A stretch of DNA of 64,000 nt from Abyssalbus ytuae (GTDB lineage Bacteria; Bacteroidota; Bacteroidia; Flavobacteriales; Flavobacteriaceae), in contig NZ_CP094358.1 of NCBI RefSeq assembly GCF_022807975.1, positions 2,976,001 through 3,040,000 on the forward strand, given 5' to 3'. Of the stretch, positions 17,772 through 25,662 are shown piece after piece. How positions within the stretch are numbered: the stretch's first letter is position 1; each line of letters starts with the position of its first letter. The notes under the pieces are model-generated. The model worked only from the letters and a program-made list of their open reading frames with translations. It made no database searches and was not told the origin of the DNA. Made by a program: the position numbers and the translations under genes.

Positions 17772-17826
17772 TAGTGAAAGGTTTCACTAATATAGAAAAT
17801 AATCTAAATATATAGAATATATACTA

Positions 17827-18444
17827 TTATTTTTTATTTATAATGTAGGTTTCTGTCTTACCGCAACTATTAAAAATTTTAACGGTAGCTTGTTTTTTTC
17901 CAAAAATTCTTGTTTTTATGCCAAGGAAATTCCATTGCCGGCGCTCCCAATAAGTAACGACTTCTGAAATATTTTTAAATTGCCTGTCGTTAATTTTTAA
18001 TTCAATTTCCTGGCCATCAAAAATAATGGATCCTTTTATAACCAGGCAATCATTTGAATCTATAACCGGTACCGACATAGGCTTATTTTCTTTTACAGCT
18101 AAAACTAATCCTTCTGCCTTAATAGTACTTACAGTAGTGTCTTTATAATTTAATTTTTGTGATATTACTTTTTCTATTCGGTTCAATTTAATGTTGGCAG
18201 CATTTAGTTTTTTTTCAAGGTCGTTGTTTTGATATTGAAAATATTCTGATAATTCACGTTGGCTTAATGTTTGCTCTGCGTAATTAAGACTGTCACTCCT
18301 TCTTAACGATTGTAGGTTTTGTTTCTCTCTTTTAAGCTCTTCAATTTTATGTTGGTAGTCTTTTATAAACCAAACTATGGCTATGGATAAAACAATCCAG
18401 AATGATAATTTAATGTTTTTAAATACAGCCGAAAGTGGTATCAT
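17827..18444 (-). CDS. Membrane-anchored coiled-coil protein of the lysis region
   Basis: 205 residues: one membrane segment (about 12-27), then coiled coil (about 30-95), then a C-terminal beta-rich domain. A similar design occurs in DUF6549-type Bacteroidetes phage proteins and in spanin-like proteins. Its start overlaps the stop of the small gene upstream (ATGA). Periplasm-facing structural or lysis role is inferred. Confidence 0.6.
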   Translation of the reverse strand: MIPLSAVFKNIKLSFWIVLSIAIVWFIKDYQHKIEELKREKQNLQSLRRSDSLNYAEQTLSQRELSEYFQYQNNDLEKKLNAANIKLNRIEKVISQKLNYKDTTVSTIKAEGLVLAVKENKPMSVPVIDSNDCLVIKGSIIFDGQEIELKINDRQFKNISEVVTYWERRQWNFLGIKTRIFGKKQATVKIFNSCGKTETYIINKK

Positions 18445-18620
18445 GCTACTAAATGATTTAAATTTTGTATCCGTGCTTCTACTACAGCAATCTTATCTTT
18501 ATTTCTTAACCGTTTTTTCATTTTTGTCAATACAGAAATATCCGTTTCAGATTTAATCTTTTCAATAAACTCATTTGGGAGTGATTCTATAATATCATGA
18601 AGTGACCTGTTATCTTTCAT
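18441..18620 (-). CDS. 59-residue small protein
   Basis: A short reading frame, MKDNRSLHDIIESLPNEF..., that ends with the TGA overlapping the ATG of the next gene (ATGA). Charged and helical, no signal. Tight packing on both sides (5 nt from the DUF5675 gene) supports it being real. Function unknown. Confidence 0.6.
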   Translation of the reverse strand: MKDNRSLHDIIESLPNEFIEKIKSETDISVLTKMKKRLRNKDKIAVVEARIQNLNHLVA

Positions 18621-18625
18621 TGTCT

Positions 18626-19066
18626 TTATCTATTTAATAAAACATCTATATTCAATACTATTAGTTTTGCCTGTTTATCTCCTGCCATAATATTGTGAAA
18701 TTCATCCATAGTTTTAATACTGTCTATAATATCAAGCTCACCGTCTCCGTTTATATCGGCTCTTGCTTTTCCTAATGCAATGCATCCGTTTAATTGAAAC
18801 CAATAATTAGCAGCATGGAATTTACATTCTCTCCTGTTTTTAACACCGTATATCTCCCATAATTCACGACCAAATTTAGGAGAATACTCAACTTTCAGAT
18901 CATAGTTTCCCGCAGGAATACAGCTGACCTTATTTTTATTATCCCGCCAACCTCTTTCAAGAGAATGGGAAACAAAAACCAATTTATTTTCTTCATCATA
19001 GATATGACATATCCCAAGTGAATGGGTGTTATTAATATCATCTCTTGCTATGACTACTGTTTTCAT
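18626..19066 (-). CDS. DUF5675-type protein, candidate endolysin
   Basis: 146 residues. PAGNYDL and the NGCIALG end of a His84...Cys95 pair (FHAAN...NGC) fit the DUF5675 pattern, which recalls L,D-transpeptidase-like peptidoglycan enzymes. Residues 104-115 form a perfect calcium loop, DINGDGELDIID, as in dockerins and EF-hands. It follows holin/spanin-like genes, so a lysis role is likely. Overlaps the upstream gene by 4 nt. Confidence 0.7.
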   Translation of the reverse strand: MKTVVIARDDINNTHSLGICHIYDEENKLVFVSHSLERGWRDNKNKVSCIPAGNYDLKVEYSPKFGRELWEIYGVKNRRECKFHAANYWFQLNGCIALGKARADINGDGELDIIDSIKTMDEFHNIMAGDKQAKLIVLNIDVLLNR

Positions 19067-19296
19067 TTAGCACCAGGTATTACATTCTCCAAGTATTCTT
19101 TATTTTTTTCAATTTCATCCTTAACTGAATCTATATTATTTCTTACAGATTTTATATTATTTAATTCTTCATTTATAATAATTAAATCTATTCGGGTTTT
19201 TTCATAAGATTTTTCAGTTATATTTTTTTCATTTAATTCTGAAATTCCTATAGCAGCTACTGCAAAAGCACATATGATGATCACTAAACTTTTCAT
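19063..19296 (-). CDS. Small membrane-anchored coiled-coil protein, spanin-like
   Basis: 77 residues: an N-terminal hydrophobic stretch (2-20), then a helical coiled coil. No proper lipobox, so it is not a standard o-spanin lipoprotein. Overlaps both neighbours by 4 nt, tightly coupled within the lysis cassette. Confidence 0.6.
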   Translation of the reverse strand: MKSLVIIICAFAVAAIGISELNEKNITEKSYEKTRIDLIIINEELNNIKSVRNNIDSVKDEIEKNKEYLENVIPGAK

Positions 19297-19637
19297 TGTG
19301 GCCTGTTTAATGTTAAACTATACAATTCGTCATATTTTTTACGTAAGTCCATATAGCTTTTAAGATTTTCCAAATTCTCTTTGGCACAGTTTTCAATTTC
19401 TTCCTGAATCCTGGAATTATTATTATTGACCATATCAATAAATCTAATATTATCGCTATCACGTAAGGCTTGAAGTTCATCTATTTTTTTATTCTTTTTG
19501 TCAATACTTTCATATAACCTGTACTTGTCGGATATATGATACCAATTCGTTACAATAAGAACTGTTAAAAGGAGAAATACCAATTTGTTATTAGCATCTG
19601 TTTTAAAAAAAAACTTTATGATCTCAGTCCAGTTCAT
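19293..19637 (-). CDS. Inner-membrane coiled-coil protein, i-spanin-like
   Basis: 114 residues: one membrane segment (about 18-33), then a long coiled coil with Asn/Glu/Lys. Matches an i-spanin outline, the inner-membrane half of the envelope-fusion step in lysis. Overlaps neighbours by 4-14 nt. Confidence 0.6.
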   Translation of the reverse strand: MNWTEIIKFFFKTDANNKLVFLLLTVLIVTNWYHISDKYRLYESIDKKNKKIDELQALRDSDNIRFIDMVNNNNSRIQEEIENCAKENLENLKSYMDLRKKYDELYSLTLNRPQ

Positions 19638-19941
19638 CGGCTAAATTCCCCAACTTTATCAATGATGCAACGATAACACATGCTATTATGATTACTTCGT
19701 ACCAATAACTATAATTGGTATTGGTAAAATGACATATCAAGCCCAGTATGTTCATTCCCAATAATGCAATTAAACAAGCTTTTTGATAAAAGTTGTAATA
19801 GTCTATTGATAGCATAGCTATGCATGTAAGAATTGAATACCCGGATACATTACCAATAAAATGATAATGGTAATCTATAAAGTTGGCAGAAAAGGATACT
19901 GTCAACATTAATGTGGGTATTATTCTTAAAATTTTATACAT
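19624..19941 (-). CDS. Small multi-pass membrane protein, holin candidate
   Basis: Best start is the ATG at 19941 (105 residues: MYKILRI...); an ATG at 19986 in the same frame is less likely because it adds a charged non-membrane stretch. Three or four hydrophobic segments. With the gene upstream it may form a holin/antiholin pair. Unknown family. Confidence 0.55.
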   Translation of the reverse strand: MYKILRIIPTLMLTVSFSANFIDYHYHFIGNVSGYSILTCIAMLSIDYYNFYQKACLIALLGMNILGLICHFTNTNYSYWYEVIIIACVIVASLIKLGNLADELD

Positions 19942-20221
19942 CCCTTTTTTCTTTGTTTTCAGATTTAACACCTCCACCAGGTACATGTGCTAATTCTTCT
20001 TTTTTTGCATAAACTTCTCCGTTGGCTATCAGTATTTCAACCATTTCTAATGAAAATACTATCCATCCTATTATTAAATCCTGTATGCCATCATCTAATC
20101 CAAATTTGGTAAATGTGTCTTTTAATAATGCTCCAGCTAATAAAAGATATATTACCTTTTTAGCTTTCCTAAACCATTTAGGGGCCGGTCTATTAATATT
20201 TTCTTTAACTTTTGAAATCAT
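19934..20221 (-). CDS. Holin-like membrane protein
   Basis: 95 residues: two membrane segments (about 22-38 and 45-66) with basic ends and a charged C-terminal tail. First of the lysis-type cassette, directly after the tail fibre gene (3-nt gap). Holin identity inferred from size, topology and position. Confidence 0.6.
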   Translation of the reverse strand: MISKVKENINRPAPKWFRKAKKVIYLLLAGALLKDTFTKFGLDDGIQDLIIGWIVFSLEMVEILIANGEVYAKKEELAHVPGGGVKSENKEKRDV

Positions 20222-20224
20222 GTT

Positions 20225-21967
20225 TTATTCGTTTGTTATATAAGTTGTTGTTATCGTAGTCGTTCCTGACGAAGCTACTTCAAAGGCTGGCATAACAGGA
20301 CTACCTAAAACATTATTAAATGCGTTTTTATAATAAAATATTATATTATCAGAAGATATTTGAGCAGATACAACATAAAAATCTGGTGCATTAGCACCTA
20401 AAGCAAAAGTACTAACATAAGCAGAACTAGTTGATGCAGCTGAATATGGTAAATTAATTAATCTAAGTTGACCAGATGGAGTACCAGAACTAGTTACACC
20501 TGATATTCTTATATTTATAGTAACTTGATTACCTATTCTACTATATGTACAATCACAAGTAGAACTATATGTTACTCCACCTCCTGAATCTGCAAAATTA
20601 CCACTAAATGTACCTGTTTCATATAAAAGTGTTGAATTATCTATTTCATTTTGTACCCATTCATTGGTAGTCAAAGATTTTGGATCTAAGTCAATCTCAG
20701 ATATGTCTAATTCAGGAGCTAATACTCTACCATCATGAAATACACTTAAACCATCTTTTCTTTCTACTGGAACGCCATCAAACAAACCAATACCGACATT
20801 AAATACCCTATTAGCATCTTCATGTGTTGTTTGAGAACCTAAAGAACTTGTTGTACTATAGTAACCTACTAAAGTTTCAGACAAATTAAAAGTAGTATTT
20901 CCTCTACCGCCTAGTATAACGGATAAATTACTATTAGCATTATTATCTAAACCTGAATATACTCCAGATTGGTTACCTGATGCTGAATTTGTGTTTCCTC
21001 CAATAACAATAGCATCAGCTCCTGAAGATGCATTGTTATTTCCAGAATAAACACCGCTTTCTACTCCTGATGCTGTATTTGTCTGCCCACCAACAGCTAC
21101 AGATCTAGCAGCTAAAGCAATAAGTGTACTTCCAGCGAAAGTACCTGACCTATCAGCTAATGCTCTACCACCAGCTCCACCTACAGAAGCTGAATTCATA
21201 CCAGATGCTTCATTATTCCAACTAGTTGCAAAAGATCTTAGTCCAGTTGCACCTAAAACAGAACTAGTCACAGTTGAAGTAGATAAATCAATAGCATCTA
21301 AACCTATGTTACCATAGTTGTTTGCATCTCTATTTATTAATCTCCATCCATATCCATTTCCTTCATCTATAGCTTCTAAACCTGAAGAAGAAATTATTGG
21401 TTTAAAATCAGCAACACCATTAGTAGCATCTGTAAGAGTTAATACATAATCATCTTGTGCTATAGTATTTATTACATCAGGTGTATTTAATCTAAAAGAA
21501 GTAGGAGCATTTATGATGAAATCATTATTTCCTAGTAAAGTCGTAGATATACCTTGAATAGTAGTAGGGCCAGAAGTTGCATTTAAATTAATATTACTTG
21601 TTGTTGCTGAAAAACTTCCTGGGCTAAAAATATAATTCGATTCACCGGTTAAAACAAAACTTGAGTTATTAGACACGTTAAATACTACGTCAGAACTTAT
21701 ATCTCCACCTAAATCATATTTATTTGTATTGAAAGTTGTACCATTTCCATCTATAAATTCTATCCCTTCCAAACCTATCCATTCTGTACCCGTCCATTGG
21801 TAGTATTTTAAATCTTCACAGTCATAATATACCTGGCTAACTCTTGGTGAGGATGGTGGATCTGATTTACAAATAGTGAAATAACCATCAATAAGTGGTG
21901 ATGGTTGAACTTGTGAATAAGTAATTATAGAGATCAATAAAAACAGTATGTATATATTTTTTTTCAT
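20225..21967 (-). CDS. Large secreted tail fibre-like protein
   Basis: 580 residues, starting with a clear Sec signal peptide (MKKNIYILFLLISIITYSQ). The middle (about 240-370) is low-complexity Ser/Gly/Asn repeats of the type SGVYSG...NN...GG, similar to trimeric beta-roll heads of YadA or to fibre shafts. The end is beta-rich with two Cys (CDC). Third-position A/T is high. A fibre with a signal peptide is unusual for a virion protein made in the cytoplasm. Confidence 0.65.
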   Translation of the reverse strand: MKKNIYILFLLISIITYSQVQPSPLIDGYFTICKSDPPSSPRVSQVYYDCEDLKYYQWTGTEWIGLEGIEFIDGNGTTFNTNKYDLGGDISSDVVFNVSNNSSFVLTGESNYIFSPGSFSATTSNINLNATSGPTTIQGISTTLLGNNDFIINAPTSFRLNTPDVINTIAQDDYVLTLTDATNGVADFKPIISSSGLEAIDEGNGYGWRLINRDANNYGNIGLDAIDLSTSTVTSSVLGATGLRSFATSWNNEASGMNSASVGGAGGRALADRSGTFAGSTLIALAARSVAVGGQTNTASGVESGVYSGNNNASSGADAIVIGGNTNSASGNQSGVYSGLDNNANSNLSVILGGRGNTTFNLSETLVGYYSTTSSLGSQTTHEDANRVFNVGIGLFDGVPVERKDGLSVFHDGRVLAPELDISEIDLDPKSLTTNEWVQNEIDNSTLLYETGTFSGNFADSGGGVTYSSTCDCTYSRIGNQVTINIRISGVTSSGTPSGQLRLINLPYSAASTSSAYVSTFALGANAPDFYVVSAQISSDNIIFYYKNAFNNVLGSPVMPAFEVASSGTTTITTTYITNE

Positions 21968-21969
21968 AA

Positions 21970-22656
21970 TTAGAATATTGTTATAAATATTTCGGTTCCT
22001 GTGAATATCAATGATGATGCATTGTTAATAGTTAATTCATCTGATGAAAAACTATATTGAGAAGGCCTTAGTGCTATATTACCTATTACGACTATCAAAG
22101 AATTAGCCGGTTTTGATAGCGTGAAAACTGATTGCCCGTCTGATGATGCTATTAGCGTCTGTTGTATTATTTGTGGCTGACTTGTCGGAGGTGATTTTCT
22201 TCCTGATTGTTTATATATACCTTCGTCCCAATACCATATATTGCCTGCATCTAAACTTATGTATAACTTTCCTGGTTGCCCGGTAGTCGGTAAGGATGGA
22301 TCATTGGCAACAAATATTATATTTTCCTGATAACCTGATATTTCCCATAACATGCTAGATGAATTATATGTGGCTACCTGTGGATTAGATATTCCATCAT
22401 CTATAATTGCATAATCATTTGAATTTTCAGGGCCATCAGGATAAGAGTTTTGAAGTACTGTAAGCGAAATGAACGAGCCTATATTTGTTCGGTTTGACCC
22501 TATATTAAGAATATCCAATATTTGATCTACCTGGTCTGCAGCAGCATTAAATTTATTTTTTATTTCGTTCGCTTCTGTTGCAAAAAATTTTTTTATAGAA
22601 TCCGGGTCTGTCTGAACATTTGTTTTATCCGGATATGTGATTTTTTCTATTGCCAT
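21970..22656 (-). CDS. Tail fibre or baseplate protein
   Basis: 228 residues: a short helical N-terminus, then glycine- and serine-rich beta segments. Overlaps the upstream structural gene by 1 nt and precedes the fibre gene by 2 nt. Likely adaptor between baseplate and fibre; family not recognised. Confidence 0.6.
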   Translation of the reverse strand: MAIEKITYPDKTNVQTDPDSIKKFFATEANEIKNKFNAAADQVDQILDILNIGSNRTNIGSFISLTVLQNSYPDGPENSNDYAIIDDGISNPQVATYNSSSMLWEISGYQENIIFVANDPSLPTTGQPGKLYISLDAGNIWYWDEGIYKQSGRKSPPTSQPQIIQQTLIASSDGQSVFTLSKPANSLIVVIGNIALRPSQYSFSSDELTINNASSLIFTGTEIFITIF

Positions 22657-23117
22657 TATGCTACTTTAAAATCAAAAGTATAATCGAACTGATCTAAAAT
22701 AATTCCATCATTTTCTGATTGATTATTAATAAATACCGGTATTACCGGTGAACTATTAGTAAAATTTAATTGATGACCTGAATCTTTGTCATAGCTGGTG
22801 TTTAATTCCATGGGAAACTCTAAAGGGGATATCATATAAACATCTCCGTTATCAAGTTTTATAAATACATTATAAACACCCCTGGATAGTTGATTAAATT
22901 GTGAAAAATCAGAAGTTGAAAGTCCGGGATATGATATAGTCAATGTTTGCCGGTTAAGGTTCCCTGAGTCATTATGTGAATATGATATATTATGCCTTAT
23001 TTTGCTTGGAGTATGATAAATACTTGTTAAAGATGATAGGTCTACAGTATCATCAACAGAACGTATTTGTACTAAACAAATGTTCTGAAAAAGGGAAGTA
23101 TTTTTTCCAAGTTCCAT
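22656..23117 (-). CDS. Phage structural protein, first gene of fibre unit
   Basis: 153 residues, beta-rich; no recognised family. Its ATG follows late element P6 by 4 nt, so its mRNA may be leaderless. It leads the fibre-lysis unit. Confidence 0.6.
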   Translation of the reverse strand: MELGKNTSLFQNICLVQIRSVDDTVDLSSLTSIYHTPSKIRHNISYSHNDSGNLNRQTLTISYPGLSTSDFSQFNQLSRGVYNVFIKLDNGDVYMISPLEFPMELNTSYDKDSGHQLNFTNSSPVIPVFINNQSENDGIILDQFDYTFDFKVA

Positions 23118-23121
23118 GTAA

Positions 23122-23159
23122 CAATGATAGCTACATATTGTTTGCGTTAAAAGGACATT
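23122..23159 (-). promoter_or_regulatory. Late promoter-like element P6
   Basis: Minus strand: AATGTCCTTTTAAC, 16 nt, TATCATTG, 4 nt, ATG at 23117. Geometry identical to P1 and P2. Confidence 0.7.
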
Positions 23160-23166
23160 AAATATA

Positions 23167-23190
23167 AAAAGGGCTTATTACAGCCCTTTT
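23167..23190. terminator. Terminator between the barrel gene and late unit P6
   Basis: AAAAGGGCT (23167-23175) pairs with AGCCCTTTT (23182-23190) over a 6-nt loop, with A/T runs on both sides. It separates the 23235-23738 gene from the fibre unit. Confidence 0.7.
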
Positions 23191-23234
23191 AATTTGTGCT
23201 TTTTTAATTTTCAATTCTTCCATTGTATTAAATT

Positions 23235-23738
23235 TTAATTATAAAGATTAATTACTATTTCAATTCCTAAAGAGTAAATATTTGTTTTGTCTCCTTCTAA
23301 AGTTTTTAAACCAGGTATAAACTCACCGTAAAGACCTATTGCATGCCTTTCATCCAGGTTGAAAAGAATATCACCTGTAATTATCCCTGTAACAGCATTA
23401 TTTTTTATAGCTGGTTGATCGGAAAAATCACCATTTTTCAAATGTGCTATTCCGGCACTTAATAAAAAATCAAAGTCCGTTCTATCTTCAAATTTCCATA
23501 CGAATTGTACAGCAGTTTTAAAATAAGTCAAGTCCTCAGTCATTGACTGTGAAAAATTAACCTGCAGGCCATAGTTGTAATTAAACATGCGTCTAATAGT
23601 GAAATTTAGTTCCGTAAACTCAAAACTGTTGTTAACAGTAGAAGTATTGACCCCCGCACGAAAATGCGGGTGCCAACTACTTTGGGAATGGGAATATATC
23701 GTAAGGGCAAATGTTAATAGTGTGATTAGTTTTTTCAT
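23235..23738 (-). CDS. Outer-membrane beta-barrel-like protein with signal peptide
   Basis: 167 residues: a signal peptide (MKKLITLLTFALTIYSHSQ), then alternating aromatic/hydrophobic strands, with the polypeptide ending near a final strand (IVINLYN). Resembles small Bacteroidetes outer-membrane barrels. Flanked by terminator 23167-23190 and sitting between early and late regions, it looks like a moron that could alter the lysogen's outer membrane. Exact family unknown. Confidence 0.65.
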   Translation of the reverse strand: MKKLITLLTFALTIYSHSQSSWHPHFRAGVNTSTVNNSFEFTELNFTIRRMFNYNYGLQVNFSQSMTEDLTYFKTAVQFVWKFEDRTDFDFLLSAGIAHLKNGDFSDQPAIKNNAVTGIITGDILFNLDERHAIGLYGEFIPGLKTLEGDKTNIYSLGIEIVINLYN

Positions 23739-23750
23739 GAGTTGTGTTTT

Positions 23751-24365
23751 TTAATCTTCAGGATCTATTTCCCCTCTTCGGACAAGTTCTTCATATTCAG
23801 CTTTCATTACCGGTGATAATTCTCTCCAACAATTAGGACAAAACCAATTGCTATCAGCATCCATTTCCATTTTTTGTATATCACATTCATCTCCACAGCT
23901 TTCGCATGGTTGAGAGTCTATTCCATCGGTTTGTGGTTCTATTGTATTGAATTGCTTATAAAGATCTTCGCCTGATGTTATAATGCCATCGTAAATTTTA
24001 TACATTAATTCAGGTTCTTGTTTTAGAGGTTGGAAAATGAATACTTTTTTACCAGCTCCTTTCATCCATCCGGCTTCTGTATTGGCTGACCTTCCACAAG
24101 GCAAAACCATAAGGCAGCAATCAGCCCATTTCATAGCGTCAAAATCTGATTTAAAGCCTTTTTCTGCTATTGGATGGTTTAATGCTTCACGATATTCATC
24201 GCTTGTCCAATCTTTCCAATTAGGGTCTATTTCACTCCATGAAAAGCCTTTATTATCTTCACTTGGATTTCTAAAGTCATAAACTTTATGACCTAAACTT
24301 CTTAATAATACTACTACTAGAGGTTGATATTCATTTCTCCAGCTGCTTGCTACGTAAATTTTCAT
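23751..24365 (-). CDS. Deoxyribosyltransferase-like protein with C-terminal zinc ribbon
   Basis: 204 residues. Residues 1-110 follow the nucleoside 2-deoxyribosyltransferase-like fold (MKIYVASSWRNEYQPLV..., a D-A-W acidic loop, and LPCGRSANTEAGW). The C-terminal part has CESCGDEC and CPNC, a zinc ribbon. Phage proteins of this type are often linked to nucleotide metabolism or modified DNA. It lies after the methyltransferase/PP-loop genes in the early operon. Confidence 0.6.
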   Translation of the reverse strand: MKIYVASSWRNEYQPLVVVLLRSLGHKVYDFRNPSEDNKGFSWSEIDPNWKDWTSDEYREALNHPIAEKGFKSDFDAMKWADCCLMVLPCGRSANTEAGWMKGAGKKVFIFQPLKQEPELMYKIYDGIITSGEDLYKQFNTIEPQTDGIDSQPCESCGDECDIQKMEMDADSNWFCPNCWRELSPVMKAEYEELVRRGEIDPED

Positions 24366-24464
24366 ATCTTATTTGTTTTTAAAATTCTTATGTAAACTTT
24401 TTTATAATCCATTCCGGCGCTTCTAATTAATTTTATTTGTTGCCAAAATGCATAATGATTATAT

Positions 24465-25661
24465 TCAATAAAACAATCTTTTCATTATACTTCCATCGCT
24501 ATAAAATTTATCTAATGGCTCACTTGCTAATGGTTCAGAACCATCCCATCCATTAGGAAAAATGTTATTATTAATAAGTTCTTCTATTCGGTTTATTTCA
24601 TCCTTATTAATTAAATCTATTAAAGGTCTGTTATGATGAACTGCTAACTCATTTATTTCAGATTGAATTTTTAAAATTTCATCAAGAAAGTGTTTTCGGG
24701 ATTTAATAGTTAAAGGACCCATACGCTGTTGATTTTTTGCCAAACTACCATCCTTTCTTTTTTGACCTCCTTGTTTTCTTAATCTATATTGAGGCTTTTT
24801 CATTTCCCTATAAATTGGTTTTAATTTTTTTAATGGATATAAATAGGACCATTCAGGTATTTTTATTATAGAATCTAACGCTTTATCTTTTGATGCTAAC
24901 GGGCATCCTATACACCCGGTTCTTGCATTTATTTCTTCAGCTTCATCACCACCATAAGCATCTGCAAGAATAGATGTATTCCATTCTCCATATTTTGACA
25001 TTGGAGCGAATATTTTCAACCAATCCCAAACATTACAAACACGCCAATGAAGTATAGGTGCTAGAGTAGCACATAAATCATTTTGAAGTCCTGATTGATA
25101 CCAACCTTGCCCACATTCAGAACCATCTTTAGAACAACTAACATTTATTCTTTGATCTCTTATTGAACTTTCACCAAGTCTTACGCCTGTTAACATTAAA
25201 ACCTTTTCTTTTTTTTCCTTTATAAATTCTCGAAGAGCATTCTCCATAGGTTTTACTTTAATTTGACCTGTACACCATCTGAAAGTATTTGAAGGAGGAG
25301 GAACACCACGTCCTAAAATATAAACTAAGAATCTATCATCTATAGGAGCTGTTACAATTTTTACTTTTATACCTCTTTCCTGAAGTTGTTTTGTTAATAT
25401 TTGAGATGACACCCATAATGGAGGTAATTCCATTCTCGTATCTGCAGCAAATATTGTAAAGGTTTTAGGAATAGGAATTTGACCTGTATTTATAAGTTGA
25501 GTAATTAGAGTTACAACTGTCGTACTATCTTTTCCCCAGCTCCAAGCAGCCGCCCAATGTTTATGCCTAGAACCATATTCATTCAGGCTTTTAATAGTCA
25601 AATCAATAGATTCTGTAACCGTTATTTTCTCAGTTCCAAATATATTTAGTTGATTTTTCAT
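24465..25661 (-). CDS. PAPS-reductase/DndC-like PP-loop protein
   Basis: 398 residues. PP-loop SWGKDST at residues 41-47 (N-type ATP pyrophosphatase). Cys130 in a RWCT motif, Cys176/183/197/209, and CIGC at 250-253 suggest a metal or Fe-S site, as in DndC-like enzymes. It could take part in sulfur or base modification of DNA or in nucleotide chemistry. Starts one base from the end of the helicase-methyltransferase gene. Confidence 0.7.
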   Translation of the reverse strand: MKNQLNIFGTEKITVTESIDLTIKSLNEYGSRHKHWAAAWSWGKDSTTVVTLITQLINTGQIPIPKTFTIFAADTRMELPPLWVSSQILTKQLQERGIKVKIVTAPIDDRFLVYILGRGVPPPSNTFRWCTGQIKVKPMENALREFIKEKKEKVLMLTGVRLGESSIRDQRINVSCSKDGSECGQGWYQSGLQNDLCATLAPILHWRVCNVWDWLKIFAPMSKYGEWNTSILADAYGGDEAEEINARTGCIGCPLASKDKALDSIIKIPEWSYLYPLKKLKPIYREMKKPQYRLRKQGGQKRKDGSLAKNQQRMGPLTIKSRKHFLDEILKIQSEINELAVHHNRPLIDLINKDEINRIEELINNNIFPNGWDGSEPLASEPLDKFYSDGSIMKRLFY

Positions 25662-25662
25662 A

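Noticed and set aside
20225-21967. Diversity-generating retroelement target
   Set aside because: No reverse transcriptase gene or adenine-biased template repeat was seen near the fibre gene.
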